64,000 nt of DNA, taken from positions 1,302,001 through 1,366,000 of the forward strand of contig NZ_CP094718.1 of the NCBI RefSeq assembly GCF_025558425.1. The letters are read 5' to 3'. Below, piece after piece: positions 10,685 to 20,184 of the stretch (its first letter is position 1; every line of letters starts with the position of its first letter). The notes below the pieces were generated by a model, which saw only the letters and a program-made list of their open reading frames with translations, did no database searches and was not told the DNA's origin. The position numbers were made by a program, and so were the translations under genes. The stretch comes from Staphylococcus sp. IVB6240. GTDB taxonomy: Bacteria; Bacillota; Bacilli; Staphylococcales; Staphylococcaceae.

Positions 10685-11776
10685 ATGTCAGAAGTATTTT
10701 TTATCGGGCTCGGCCTTATAGGAGGTAGTTTAGCAAGTAATATCAAAAATGCACATCCAGAAATAGAGGTAACTGCCTATGATGCGGACCCAAAACAGCT
10801 AGAGCGTGCCCTATCTATCGGTATTATTGATAAACCGATAGATAGCTTTGAAACAGGCGCAAAACAAGCAGATATTATGATTTTTGCGACACCGGTTCAA
10901 ATAACTGTGAAATATCTTGATTTATTGCAAACTATTGAAACAAAAACAGGTCTTATTGTCACTGATACAGGTAGTACAAAATCTACTATTCAAGCACATG
11001 AGCGAACATTATTAAAGCATGGCATTCATTTAATCGGGGGCCATCCTATGGCAGGTAGTCATAAAACCGGCGTATTGAACGCTAAAAAACATTTATTTGA
11101 AAATGCTTATTATGTCCTTGTTCATGATCTGCCTGAAAACGAAGCGGCATTTCAACGTATTTCACAATTATTAGAACCAACACAGGCAAAATTATTAAAA
11201 ATGACAGCTGAGGAACATGACTATGTCACAGGTGTTGTCAGTCATACACCTCACCTGATTGCGTCTAGTCTCGTTTCTTTAAATGCGCATTACGCCCCTA
11301 CCACACCACTCGTACAAGAATTAGCAGCGGGTGGTTTTAGAGATATTACACGTATTGCAAGTAGTAGTCCTGAAATGTGGCGAGATATCTCTTTAGAAAA
11401 TAAATCACATATCTTAAAAATTATGAAACAGTTCCAATCGCAAATCGATGAGGTCATTCACTCATTAGAAACTGAAGATGCTTCTGCACTTTATCGCTTT
11501 TTCTCTGAGAGTAAGACATATCGTGACGCCTTGCCAATTCAGAGTAAAGGCGCATTGAGAAGTACCTACGATCTTTACGTTGATATCCCCGATAAAGCGG
11601 GGACAATCTCAAAAATCACACATATTTTAAGTTCACATAATATTTCTATTAGTAACTTAAGAATCTTAGAATTACGTGAAGATATTTATGGTGCCTTGCG
11701 TATTAGTTTCAAAAGTTCTGAGGACCGTGAACAAGGTCGTGTTGTGCTAAACGAGTATGAAACTTATATTGAATAA
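10685..11776 (+). CDS. tyrA: Prephenate dehydrogenase
   Basis: Oxidatively decarboxylates prephenate to 4-hydroxyphenylpyruvate with NAD in tyrosine synthesis. The N-terminal dinucleotide loop is GLGLIGGS (about 7-14). The substrate region has GGHPMAGSHKTG and VVSHTPHLIASSL, and a C-terminal ACT domain (about 292-360, YVDIPDKAGTISKIT) is the likely site of tyrosine feedback. Length of 363 is standard for the Gram-positive ACT-containing form. GAGGTG precedes the ATG. It converges with the polymerase gene, with only 23 bases between the stops and no clear hairpin. Confidence 0.95.
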   Translation: MSEVFFIGLGLIGGSLASNIKNAHPEIEVTAYDADPKQLERALSIGIIDKPIDSFETGAKQADIMIFATPVQITVKYLDLLQTIETKTGLIVTDTGSTKSTIQAHERTLLKHGIHLIGGHPMAGSHKTGVLNAKKHLFENAYYVLVHDLPENEAAFQRISQLLEPTQAKLLKMTAEEHDYVTGVVSHTPHLIASSLVSLNAHYAPTTPLVQELAAGGFRDITRIASSSPEMWRDISLENKSHILKIMKQFQSQIDEVIHSLETEDASALYRFFSESKTYRDALPIQSKGALRSTYDLYVDIPDKAGTISKITHILSSHNISISNLRILELREDIYGALRISFKSSEDREQGRVVLNEYETYIE

Positions 11777-11799
11777 ATGCTGTTCAACCTAACTGTACC

Positions 11800-13062
11800 T
11801 TACATTTTATGCCCTGCCATTAACCCTAGGCGACCATGTTTTGTCGCAGCAGATGTATAAGATACGGCTTTAGATACGATGCCTTTACCATATTTTTGGT
11901 GTAAGGCATCGATTGTTTTTGCTAATCGGACTTCTCGCTCTTGTTGCTCTGGGTCAACAAATAAATTGAGTTGTTGTACTTGTTCTGGTATGAACTGTGT
12001 AGCTGACACGCTTAATGTACGGTACCATTCCGACTTATCACAATATCTATCTGCAAATCGTTTGATACCCGACATGATTACATGCTCTAAATGGGTCCCT
12101 TCTTCCATTGTATACTGCTTGGACACCCCACTATGATCTTTGTATCCAAAAGAAAAATGAATCGTTTTCGCTAATATCCCTTTTGCTCTCAGTCGGCTTG
12201 CGACATCTTCCACTAATTCTTGCATAACTATAAGCGCTTCAGAATATTGATAATCTCGCATTAATATCTGACTTTTACATATTGATGGCATTCGTGTGAT
12301 ATAACGTTCATTAACGCGACTCTCATCAATGCCATTAGCATGTAAGTGTAGTTCTGTTCCAATAACGCCAAACTCTCTTTTTAATCGTGCATGTGGATAC
12401 ATCGCGAGCTGTCCAATACTAAAAATACCGCATTTGTTCAGCTTTTTAGCTGTCCGATGACTAATTCCCCAAAAGTTTTGAAGCGGTGCAATGGGCCATA
12501 ATTTTTGAGGAACATCTTCATAACGCCACTCCGCGATGAGTGTTGGATTGGATTTCGCTTCATTATCTAAAGCAATTTTGCTCAATAACATGTTAGATCC
12601 AATCCCAATTGCACAGTAAACACCCGTTTCACGATAAATCTCCGAAATCAATCGCTGACAGAACATCTGAAGATTCGGCGCGAATAGATGATAACTTTGT
12701 GTCACATCCATGAAAAATTCATCGATGCTATATTGATGTAAATCCTCAGCGGGTACATATCTCAATGCAATTTGTGAAATTTTTAAAGAAACCTCTAAAT
12801 AGCGACGCATACTTGGATTAATAATATAAATATCACGTCTTTTAGGTATTTCATATAAACGTGATCCCGTTTTAATTCCTAACGCTTTCAGTGGTGGTGT
12901 TGCAGCTAAAACAACAGACCCCTGCCTCTTTGTATCCGCAACAACTGCCAGCTTCGTTTTCATTGGATCTAAGCCTTTATCAATACAAGAAACACTGGCA
13001 AAAAAACTTTTTTGATCAATACATAATATATCCCTATTCTCCAACAAATGATAATCATACAT
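11800..13062 (-). CDS. Y-family DNA polymerase, UmuC/UvrX-like
   Basis: Error-prone translesion polymerase. Catalytic carboxylates are visible in IDQKSFFASV (about 16-25) and YSIDEFFMDV (about 112-121). Helix-hairpin-helix and little-finger regions follow. A canonical beta-clamp motif QLNLF lies near the C-terminus (about 368-372). Length of 420 fits the chromosomal ImpB/MucB/SamB group rather than DinB, which is shorter. A LexA operator overlaps the promoter, so it should be DNA-damage induced. A neighbouring dnaE-type or umuD partner is not present. Start ATG at 13062 with AGGTG upstream. Confidence 0.9.
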   Translation of the reverse strand: MYDYHLLENRDILCIDQKSFFASVSCIDKGLDPMKTKLAVVADTKRQGSVVLAATPPLKALGIKTGSRLYEIPKRRDIYIINPSMRRYLEVSLKISQIALRYVPAEDLHQYSIDEFFMDVTQSYHLFAPNLQMFCQRLISEIYRETGVYCAIGIGSNMLLSKIALDNEAKSNPTLIAEWRYEDVPQKLWPIAPLQNFWGISHRTAKKLNKCGIFSIGQLAMYPHARLKREFGVIGTELHLHANGIDESRVNERYITRMPSICKSQILMRDYQYSEALIVMQELVEDVASRLRAKGILAKTIHFSFGYKDHSGVSKQYTMEEGTHLEHVIMSGIKRFADRYCDKSEWYRTLSVSATQFIPEQVQQLNLFVDPEQQEREVRLAKTIDALHQKYGKGIVSKAVSYTSAATKHGRLGLMAGHKM

Positions 13063-13087
13063 TCATATCACCTATTTCTTTTATTCT

Positions 13088-13093
13088 ATTATA
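13088..13093 (-). promoter_or_regulatory. -10 element of the Y-family polymerase promoter
   Basis: TATAAT on the minus strand, 26 bases before the start codon. The LexA operator begins seven bases upstream of it and fills the spacer. Confidence 0.6.
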
Positions 13094-13100
13094 AGGATAG

Positions 13101-13114
13101 CGAACATACGTTCT
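13101..13114 (-). promoter_or_regulatory. LexA operator (SOS box) of the Y-family polymerase gene
   Basis: CGAACATACGTTCT read on plus (AGAACGTATGTTCG on minus) matches the Bacillus/Staphylococcus SOS box with GAAC and GTTC half-sites at the correct 4-base spacing. Confidence 0.85.
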
Positions 13115-13150
13115 GTTTTCAAGTGAAAATTTTTACCTGTTATAAAAGAA

Positions 13151-13192
13151 GGCCCAAAGATAAAACGCTTGATATGCTTTATCTTTGAGCCA
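13151..13192 (-). terminator. Terminator of the Spo0M-like gene
   Basis: CAAAGATAAA and TTTATCTTTG pair with flanking GGC/GCC. CTTCTTTTA follows on the minus strand. Confidence 0.75.
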
Positions 13193-13236
13193 CCTCTATA
13201 TTTATAGCTATTTAATTTTTAGAGTCATTTCCTAAG

Positions 13237-13644
13237 TTAGCGTTGATATGGTACTTCCGCTTCTACCTCTTCATCTATTCCTAAATCAATATAAACATGT
13301 GTATTAAGGAAAATCTTACTCGTCTCAGACTTGAAGTTAAGTGATTTTGGTTCTAATGTAAATTCAATGACTTTCTGTTCTTTCTCATCAATTAAGAACT
13401 TCTCATCCATCACAAAACGATCTAGTTCATTCGTTAAAAATGTGAATTCACTTGTTTCATCATCATTTTCATATTTTTCTAGTAATTTTAATTCAATATG
13501 TGTGACTTTTTGATCGCTCATGCCTGCTTTTAACTTAATATAACCAGTGATTGTATCATCGACTGTATAAGATTCTTGATCAAGATGAATGATGACTTTC
13601 ATGCCTTCAATACCTAATGATGTTAAGATGTTATCAAAACCCAT
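13237..13644 (-). CDS. Spo0M (SpoOM)-like arrestin-fold protein, short form
   Basis: 135 residues resembling the N-terminal half of Bacillus Spo0M: an N-terminal amphipathic helix (MGFDNILTSLGIEGMKV), then beta-strands typical of the arrestin-like fold (YTVDDTITGYIKLKAG, HIELKLLEKYE). B. subtilis Spo0M is about 258 residues, so this is a single-domain version. It ends cleanly with a stop and terminator, so it may be a natural short form. Staphylococci do not sporulate and the role here is unknown. Cytoplasmic; no signal peptide. Confidence 0.7.
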   Translation of the reverse strand: MGFDNILTSLGIEGMKVIIHLDQESYTVDDTITGYIKLKAGMSDQKVTHIELKLLEKYENDDETSEFTFLTNELDRFVMDEKFLIDEKEQKVIEFTLEPKSLNFKSETSKIFLNTHVYIDLGIDEEVEAEVPYQR

Positions 13645-13772
13645 TTTTAAACCCTCCGTATCTTTATTTTCAACGATCTCTCCTCTATCATAAGGTTTTT
13701 ACGCAAATGTCCGCAACCCTTATCTAAAGATGTTATAATATAAATAATCTTATGCAGAGAGGAGCATATCAA

Positions 13773-13958
13773 ATGTCAATCGTAACAGTAAAGTTATTAG
13801 AAGGTCGTACAGACGAACAACTTAAAAATTTAGTAACAGAAGTGACAGATGCTGTTGAAAAAACAACAAATGCACAAAGAGAGGCAATCTCTGTTGTTAT
13901 TGAAGAAATGAAGCCAACGCATTATGGTTTAGGTGGCACACGTAAAGCTGACCAATAA
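13773..13958 (+). CDS. 4-oxalocrotonate tautomerase-like protein with Ser in place of Pro1
   Basis: 61 codons, the family length. The start at 13773 is chosen over the upstream in-frame ATG at 13752 because GAGGAG (13759-13764) lies 8 bases before it. The chain MSIVTVKLLEGRTDEQLKNL carries the conserved LLEGR with Arg11, and IEEM with the C-terminal HYGLGG. The family needs an N-terminal proline, exposed after Met removal, as catalytic base. Here codon 2 is TCA (Ser), one base from CCA (Pro). The enzyme may therefore be inactive or changed in function. A clean terminator follows. Confidence 0.85.
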   Translation: MSIVTVKLLEGRTDEQLKNLVTEVTDAVEKTTNAQREAISVVIEEMKPTHYGLGGTRKADQ

Positions 13959-13967
13959 AAAGTTGTT

Positions 13968-14009
13968 AAAAAAAGGCTAAAAACCATTTAATGGTTTTTA
14001 GCCTTTTTT
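13968..14009 (+). terminator. Intrinsic terminator after the tautomerase gene
   Basis: GGCTAAAAACCATT and AATGGTTTTTAGCC form a 14-bp perfect stem, with seven A before and six T after. It could also act on the minus strand. Confidence 0.9.
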
Positions 14010-14058
14010 CCTATATTTAAGTAAAGAACAACAAAATGCTATCGACTGTTCTAATTTA

Positions 14059-14376
14059 TTAGGTCTCATCCCTATTCTTCTTTTGTATGTTTTGGTAATA
14101 AGCATAAAATGGAATAAGCATCAGTATCGCTAACATAAATAGCGATAATCCCACTAACAAATTTATTTCTATTAGATAAATACCTAATGCAATAGAAACA
14201 GTTGCTAATACTAAGCTGACTGAAAAATATATCGCCACTTTTCCCACTTTTTCTTTAGGAACACTTTCTGATTGAATAGAAGCAATCATTTTAATATTTT
14301 TCGTACTGACTATATAACCAGCTAATACAAGTGATATGACGATTAATATCATTGGTATCACGATATGCATAATCAA
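14059..14376 (-). CDS. Small membrane protein, possibly DUF3784-like
   Basis: About 105 residues with three hydrophobic helices (about 3-22, 46-67 and 72-93) and a basic end. It lies 10 bases after the msrR stop, so it is probably co-transcribed. Two starts are possible: TTG at 14376, with AAGGA 7 bases upstream, or ATG at 14370 (MHIVIP). The layout recalls DUF3784 membrane proteins but the match is weak. No function is assigned. Confidence 0.65.
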   Translation of the reverse strand: MIMHIVIPMILIVISLVLAGYIVSTKNIKMIASIQSESVPKEKVGKVAIYFSVSLVLATVSIALGIYLIEINLLVGLSLFMLAILMLIPFYAYYQNIQKKNRDET

Positions 14377-14386
14377 TCATTTATCC

Positions 14387-15358
14387 TTATTCTTCATTTA
14401 AAAAATGCTGAATGCGCTTTTTATTCGCCTTCTTATCAATACCTAAAGCAGCACCACCATCATTGGTTGTAATATCTTCATAAGTTCCCTTGACTGGGAC
14501 ACTTAATGTTTTGATATTTTTATCTCCACGTAATATAAAGCTAAGTCCTGTTTGGTAAATGGCCGAGTCAGGCATATCCGTACTCACATACCCACGCATA
14601 ATACCTGCAAGTTTAGGCGTTTTTAGAATAGAAGATGGTTCTGTGAGTTGTTGCTTTAGTGCCACCATAACTTGTTGTTGACGTCGCACACGTCCAAAGT
14701 CACCCTCTTCATCATTACGAAATCTTGCATACCCTAAGAGCTCTTTCCCATTCAGGCGATGATGTCCTTTTTTAAGAGAGACACCAATTTTTTCTGACAT
14801 ATCTTTCTCAACATCAATCGGTATACCATCAGGTTCTAGCTCATCAATCATGGCTTCAAAACCTTTAAAATCTAATGTTGCATAATACTCTGGCTCAATA
14901 CCTAAGTTTTCTTTCAGCGTTTTTCGCATCAACTCAGCGCCACCTAATGAATAGGCTGTATTGATTTTATAACTATTATATCCAGGAATATCTGCATAAA
15001 TATCTCGCATGACTGACACAATCTTCATATCTTTTTTAATATAATCATATTGCACAACCATAATAGAGTCTGTCCGAGAGACACCACTATCCTCTAAATC
15101 AGCACCTAAAATCAGTACTGTTGCTTTACCATCATTTTTAGAAGCGCCATTAAATTTATGTATTTTAGGTGTGTCGTGATGTTTTTTTGCCACTTCTAAT
15201 CCTTGATGATAGCTACTTACACTATAAATAGCTGTTAAAACGATCAGTAAAATCACTGCTAAAATAACAAATGGTAATTTACGAATACGTCTCTTTTTCA
15301 CGCGCTTGAGATGTTTTTTCAATCTACTTGCGTTTTCATGTTTGACATTGTTTTCCAT
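14387..15358 (-). CDS. msrR: LytR-CpsA-Psr family protein MsrR
   Basis: Membrane-anchored LCP enzyme that attaches anionic polymers such as wall teichoic acid to peptidoglycan. There is a short basic cytoplasmic N-terminus, one membrane helix (about 27-48), then the extracellular LCP domain with [21 protein letters not shown], the arginine-rich catalytic part [12 protein letters not shown], and [22 protein letters not shown]. Length of 323 agrees with S. aureus MsrR. Divergent from msrA, as in S. aureus. A small membrane gene follows at 10 bases. Confidence 0.93.
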   Translation of the reverse strand: MENNVKHENASRLKKHLKRVKKRRIRKLPFVILAVILLIVLTAIYSVSSYHQGLEVAKKHHDTPKIHKFNGASKNDGKATVLILGADLEDSGVSRTDSIMVVQYDYIKKDMKIVSVMRDIYADIPGYNSYKINTAYSLGGAELMRKTLKENLGIEPEYYATLDFKGFEAMIDELEPDGIPIDVEKDMSEKIGVSLKKGHHRLNGKELLGYARFRNDEEGDFGRVRRQQQVMVALKQQLTEPSSILKTPKLAGIMRGYVSTDMPDSAIYQTGLSFILRGDKNIKTLSVPVKGTYEDITTNDGGAALGIDKKANKKRIQHFLNEE

Positions 15359-15498
15359 TATCTGATCAACCTTATATCTTCAAAATTAGATAGCTATGTA
15401 CTATAATAAACACATATTAACGGTATATAAATTCATTTTAAAAAGCAAGTGAAAACATGTAAAATAATGAAAAATAATGCACTAGGAAGGGTGTTTGA

Positions 15499-16011
15499 AT
15501 GAATATAAATACAGCTTACTTTGCTGGCGGATGTTTTTGGTGTATGGTCAAACCATTTGATCAATTTGAAGGAATCGAAGCAGTCACTTCTGGTTATATG
15601 GGAGGACACGTCCATAACCCTACGTACGAAGAAGTTAAAACGGGTGAAACAGGTCACTATGAAGTTGTTAAAATTGAATATGATGTGGCATTGTTTTCCT
15701 ATCAAAAACTATTAGAAATTTTCTTCTCTGTGATTGACCCAACTGATGCAGAAGGTCAATTCCAAGATCGTGGTTCACAATATCGTACAGCTATTTTTTA
15801 TACAAATGAAGATCAAAAAGAAGTTGCAGAAGCTTATATTGATCAATTAAAAGAGACGTTCGACCACGATAAAGCTTTTACTACGAAAGTCCTTCCTGTT
15901 TCTGAATTTTATAAGGCAGAAGCATATCATCAAGACTTCTATAAGAAAAATCCAGAGCGCTATGCTGAAGAACAACAACAACGCGCTGCAATTAAACAAT
16001 CACGTCAATAA
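15499..16011 (+). CDS. msrA: Peptide methionine-S-sulfoxide reductase A
   Basis: Reduces methionine-S-sulfoxide in proteins. The catalytic motif is GCFWC (residues 11-15) with the nucleophile Cys12. [11 protein letters not shown] and [12 protein letters not shown] are conserved family blocks. There is no C-terminal MsrB domain. Length of 170 is typical of the short MsrA. AGGAAGG-type site upstream of the ATG. It shares a bidirectional terminator with mprF. Confidence 0.95.
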   Translation: MNINTAYFAGGCFWCMVKPFDQFEGIEAVTSGYMGGHVHNPTYEEVKTGETGHYEVVKIEYDVALFSYQKLLEIFFSVIDPTDAEGQFQDRGSQYRTAIFYTNEDQKEVAEAYIDQLKETFDHDKAFTTKVLPVSEFYKAEAYHQDFYKKNPERYAEEQQQRAAIKQSRQ

Positions 16012-16015
16012 AAGC

Positions 16016-16050
16016 GGGCAGACACTTACACATTTGTAAGACGTCTGCCC
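16016..16050. terminator. Bidirectional terminator, msrA/mprF
   Basis: GGGCAGAC and GTCTGCCC, with inner TACA/TGTA pairs, separate the convergent genes. TATTTTTA follows on plus and GCTTTTA on minus. Confidence 0.85.
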
Positions 16051-16055
16051 TATTT

Positions 16056-18590
16056 TTAAACGGATGCTTTATATTTTTTTCGAATCACACGTGTCACTCT
16101 TAATAAAGAAACCCATACCGTTTGTTGACGATGATAAATCAAATAGCGTGACTCCCAATGCGGCCCAAACTTACTTTTGTATTGTCGTAAGCCTTGGAAA
16201 CTGTATAACCCATTAAAATGCTCATAGAAGCGTCCGACTACTTTCTCTTTGGAATGACCATATGGTACTTGACCCACATTTGATAATGTTGCCATGCCCA
16301 TATTGAATTGCGCATAACCGGCCGTCTGTGCCCATAAAATCATGTTCAGATATAGACCATCCATAAATGGTAAATCAATCTCTCGATCCCATCGAATCAA
16401 ATCAACAGAAATCGTTGTTTTTTGATCTACTGGCATCAATGTAGCAAAGGCATCGATACGACCTTCAGCATTTCTTAATACGGCTACAGGGGCTGCATTG
16501 ATATATTTACGATTAAAATGTCCCACTGAAAAATAGAATTCTGATTGTTGACCTAACCATGTATCACTCACTTTTCTCAAGCGTTGATATGTTTCTTCAT
16601 CCAATGGTGTATCTAAAATTTCAAATGTATATCCTTGTGACTCGAATTTATTAAGTGTTGCTCTAAATCCGCGTCGTTTCTTTCCTGCAACAGTGAAGTT
16701 CGGCACATCAATTAATGCTTCTTCACCAAGCTTAAAGAATTGATTACCAAATGCATGGTACAGTGAAAGCTGTTCTTCAGAAACTTGATAGAACATGACA
16801 TCTGCACCCAAATAGGTCGCATGATCATAAAACTCTGTTAATAGTGAATAAAAACCATCTGAGTCACCGATTGGATCTCCTAAAACGATGAATGACTCAC
16901 GCGTATGTCGATACATGAGAAAGGCATTTTTAGCTTCATTAACAAATACATGTTTATCCCCACTATGCACTAAGTGACTGAGTAAGTGACCGCCATATGT
17001 TTGTAATATGTCTTGTGCTACTGCCATATCATTAAAAGTATGTGGTTTTAAATAATGACGTTCAAAATATTTAATAATTGCAACAACCAAAATGGTCATG
17101 CCTAAAAAAGAAAGCCAGAATGATGATCTTAATAAAAACATGTCTACTTTAGGAATCTCAATACCTAATGCCTCAATAAAGCTTTTAACTAAGATTTGAT
17201 TAAAATATAAAACCATTGCAGTAATAAAGCCCATATAAACCAATGACCTGATCCGAATAGGACGTTTTAATACACGTGATTTTTGATAAGCAAAGAAGAG
17301 TGTGGCCACTAATAAAATACCTAGCACTAATGTAATAGTCACACCATAAACATAGGCATTTGAAGTAATAATAATCAGTGCTGCCACAATTGCAAAGAGT
17401 ATGGCACGCTTACTTCTCAACATAATACCACGGACATTCAACAGTAACACAAGAGCTGCACTCACGTTTAAAATATACAAACTAATATAAATGATGTGGT
17501 GCTTAGATGTCGTTGCATCGAATACAATACCAAAGTTATTCAGCAAAGAAACGCCACTCATAATTAATACTAAACAACCCAATACGAATGATGGGATATA
17601 ACTGATTGCATCTTTTTGAAAGGACATTAAAAATGCAGAAACTTCTTTTGCTGGCTGTATGTATTTTGATTCATAAATATATTTTTTGGCTGCCGTTCCA
17701 AATTCAAAGAACGTTAAAATTAACGCAATGAATAATGGGAAGAAGTAGTATGCAATACGATAAAGCAACAATGCCAATACAATCTTTTCTTCAGGTAAGC
17801 CAAAGTATTTAAAACCGAGTAGAATTACCAAATCAAACGCACCAAAACCACCCGGAATAAACGAAAGTAAGCCTGAAATAGCTGCTACAATGAAGACGCC
17901 TAAAACAATTGAGAAAGAGACTGAAGCATCTACTAAGTGCAAGGCAAAATAAAACACTACCGTTGCCATGAACCATTCAAAACTTGAAATAATGGTAAAA
18001 CTTGCACCAAGCCAGCGTGCTGTTTTGTCGATTGGCCAAATCCAAGAAACCACAATAAATACAGGCAATAATGCCGCAATCACATATAGAAATACAGTCA
18101 CCCATATCGATGTTTGATCAAGAAAACTAACATCTAAGATATGTGTCACGACGAGTAAAGATAAGAAACTCAGTCCAGTTAACATGGACGTCAACATATA
18201 AGTGACGAATTGTACCAACTTCTTCTTTTGATCTGTATACTGCTGGTAAAACCACAAACGTACACCCGCTCCAATAAATCCACCAAATCCAATGATATTA
18301 TTAAATGCATTAATAATATAACCTACTCTTAATGCCTTGAATTTTGATAAATCGAGTTTGAAACGTGATTGTAATATCACATCATACAATGATAACAATA
18401 CAATTGAAATGGCCCCTAATAAAAAGAGACTCATTAATTCAAAACTGTTAATTCGATTAAATAACAAGAATGTTCGTTTAAAATCAATATGTGACAGCTC
18501 TCTTACTAAAACTGAAGTCACAACAATTAATAATGCAAAAATAAAAACAACTTTTAACCCTTTCAATAGCTTATGCTTTTGGACACTCAC
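16056..18590 (-). CDS. mprF: Lysylphosphatidylglycerol synthase/flippase
   Basis: Transfers lysine from lysyl-tRNA to phosphatidylglycerol and moves the product to the outer leaflet, lowering sensitivity to cationic peptides and daptomycin. The N-terminal two-thirds is a polytopic flippase (about 14 helices, residues 12-510). The C-terminal cytosolic synthase domain (about 520-844) has FVNEAKNAFLMYRHTR, GDPIGDSDG and KVVGRFYEHFNGLYSFQGL. Length of 844 compares with 840 in S. aureus. GTG start with AAAGGAG. A large inverted repeat in its 5' leader is described separately. Confidence 0.96.
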   Translation of the reverse strand: MSVQKHKLLKGLKVVFIFALLIVVTSVLVRELSHIDFKRTFLLFNRINSFELMSLFLLGAISIVLLSLYDVILQSRFKLDLSKFKALRVGYIINAFNNIIGFGGFIGAGVRLWFYQQYTDQKKKLVQFVTYMLTSMLTGLSFLSLLVVTHILDVSFLDQTSIWVTVFLYVIAALLPVFIVVSWIWPIDKTARWLGASFTIISSFEWFMATVVFYFALHLVDASVSFSIVLGVFIVAAISGLLSFIPGGFGAFDLVILLGFKYFGLPEEKIVLALLLYRIAYYFFPLFIALILTFFEFGTAAKKYIYESKYIQPAKEVSAFLMSFQKDAISYIPSFVLGCLVLIMSGVSLLNNFGIVFDATTSKHHIIYISLYILNVSAALVLLLNVRGIMLRSKRAILFAIVAALIIITSNAYVYGVTITLVLGILLVATLFFAYQKSRVLKRPIRIRSLVYMGFITAMVLYFNQILVKSFIEALGIEIPKVDMFLLRSSFWLSFLGMTILVVAIIKYFERHYLKPHTFNDMAVAQDILQTYGGHLLSHLVHSGDKHVFVNEAKNAFLMYRHTRESFIVLGDPIGDSDGFYSLLTEFYDHATYLGADVMFYQVSEEQLSLYHAFGNQFFKLGEEALIDVPNFTVAGKKRRGFRATLNKFESQGYTFEILDTPLDEETYQRLRKVSDTWLGQQSEFYFSVGHFNRKYINAAPVAVLRNAEGRIDAFATLMPVDQKTTISVDLIRWDREIDLPFMDGLYLNMILWAQTAGYAQFNMGMATLSNVGQVPYGHSKEKVVGRFYEHFNGLYSFQGLRQYKSKFGPHWESRYLIYHRQQTVWVSLLRVTRVIRKKYKASV

Positions 18591-18605
18591 GAAGTTCTCC
18601 TTTCT

Positions 18606-18738
18606 AGAGGCTCATAAAAGTGCTCAAGAGGTTGAAGCAAAAGTACTGTTGAGAATTCTAATTCCTGTTGGATTCCCAGTACATAAATTTTATAATGCCT
18701 CAACTCCTAGAGCACACATTTATAATAGGTAAACCTCT
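18606..18738. repeat. 133-bp nested inverted repeat in the mprF upstream region
   Basis: Outer ends AGAGG/CCTCT; 20-base arms at 18620-18639 and 18696-18715 that pair at 18 of 20 positions counting G-U; inner GTACTG/CAGTAC (18643-18648, 18677-18682). It fills the whole gap between the AI-2E-family gene, whose stop codon it overlaps, and the mprF ribosome site. It could be a structured mprF leader, a terminator for the upstream gene, or a MITE-like insertion flanked by TA. Confidence 0.7.
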
Positions 18739-19987
18739 ATGAATTATAATGATTAGTCTTTTTGGCCTTATCGATAATCACTTCATGATGATGCGTTTGC
18801 TCATCTTCATTCATTTCATAAGGACCTGCATCATCTGCATAATATTTGTTGTACCGTCTTTTAAATAACATGAACAGATGTGATACCCATACTTTAATAA
18901 TTGCATACGCTGGGATACCTAAGATCACACCAACAATTCCTAATAAGTTACCTGCACATAACAGGACGAAAATAATGGTTAAAGGATGAATACGCATTGT
19001 TTTCCCCATAATATTAGGAGAAATGAAATGCCCCTCAATAAACTGAACAGCTGTCCAAACAATCACGAGTTTTATGAGCATAAAAGGCGATGTAATAATA
19101 GAAATAATAATCGCTGGTGAAATGGCAATTGTCGGACCTAAATATGGTACAACGCTTGTCACAGCAGCAATACTCGCAAGAATTAACGCGTAGTCCAATC
19201 CGATAATAGAGTATCCAATAAAAAGTAGGATACCGATACAGAAAGAGACAATGATTTGACCTTGGATATATGAACCGACTTGCTCGCTCATCTTATCCAA
19301 TAAATCATGCACGTCTTTTCGATATTTCGGTGGGACGATATGATTGGAAAAGTCTTTAAAACGATGGCCGTCTTTAAGCATGAAGAACAAGACAAATGGT
19401 ACCGTTACAATAACAACCGTCACATTCACAACTGCTTCAGCAAACACTTTTACTTTATCGCTAAATCCATCGGCTAATGTTGGAATCTTTTGTTGCAATT
19501 CTTTGAGCCAATTTACAACGTCATCATAATAATCTGACACAAACGGAATATGCATCATATTATTTACAAATCCTGTTATCTTATTAATATATGTAGGAAA
19601 ATTATGCATCAACTTATCAAATTGAAATGTTACAACTGGAATCAATAAGTTGACAGCTAATGTAATCAGTCCAACAATCCCTAAGAAGAGCAATGTGATA
19701 CCCCATACACGTTTAATATGATAACGCTCTAAAATGTTAATAATCGGATTGAATAAATAGTAAAGAATCAACGCGATAATAATAGGTGCTGCAATGGTGT
19801 TGAAAATAATTGTAAACGGTTGGAAAACATAAGAGACACGATCAAAAATAAAAATAACAACACCTATTAATATGAAGATGGTCAACGCAAATAATAAATC
19901 TTGCCCACCAAAAAACTTCATAAAGCGACTTTCATGAATCTGTATTCGCTTATTTTCTCCTGATTTAGGAGTGTTTTTTTCTGACAT
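18737..19987 (-). CDS. AI-2E transporter family permease (YdbI/PerM type)
   Basis: Polytopic membrane protein of the AI-2E exporter (PerM) family, whose members carry varied substrates; the substrate here is unknown. It has about eight helices, with a long periplasm-facing stretch between helices 3 and 4 (about 125-200) and the conserved LGPTIAISPA and HPLTIIFVLLCAG motifs. The start is placed at 19987 (MSEKNTPKSG) because of GGGTG upstream; the longer open frame to 20047 lacks a site. The result is 416 residues. It lies directly upstream of mprF on the same strand, separated by the inverted repeat. Confidence 0.85.
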   Translation of the reverse strand: MSEKNTPKSGENKRIQIHESRFMKFFGGQDLLFALTIFILIGVVIFIFDRVSYVFQPFTIIFNTIAAPIIIALILYYLFNPIINILERYHIKRVWGITLLFLGIVGLITLAVNLLIPVVTFQFDKLMHNFPTYINKITGFVNNMMHIPFVSDYYDDVVNWLKELQQKIPTLADGFSDKVKVFAEAVVNVTVVIVTVPFVLFFMLKDGHRFKDFSNHIVPPKYRKDVHDLLDKMSEQVGSYIQGQIIVSFCIGILLFIGYSIIGLDYALILASIAAVTSVVPYLGPTIAISPAIIISIITSPFMLIKLVIVWTAVQFIEGHFISPNIMGKTMRIHPLTIIFVLLCAGNLLGIVGVILGIPAYAIIKVWVSHLFMLFKRRYNKYYADDAGPYEMNEDEQTHHHEVIIDKAKKTNHYNS

Positions 19988-20184
19988 AATTTTCACCCAA
20001 CCTTTTGGAAAGTAATTATAGTTTATACTTTTTCCCTCAAAAATCAAACTGCAAACTAAAAAGCTTTCATATTTCTTATTTATACGTCATGTATCTGTTT
20101 GGTAAAGTCGTGTGTATATTACCTCGATCTAACTGTTATGATGATCTGTTTCTTCTATAATAATAAAATTGAATTCACCATAAG

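Noticed and set aside
15433..15705. 90-codon minus-strand frame overlapping the start of msrA
   Set aside because: Covers the msrA start and catalytic region in antisense, without a ribosome site.
18598..18736. T-box or known riboswitch upstream of mprF
   Set aside because: No T-box AGGGTGG sequence and no aptamer blocks I know; only nested inverted repeats are visible.
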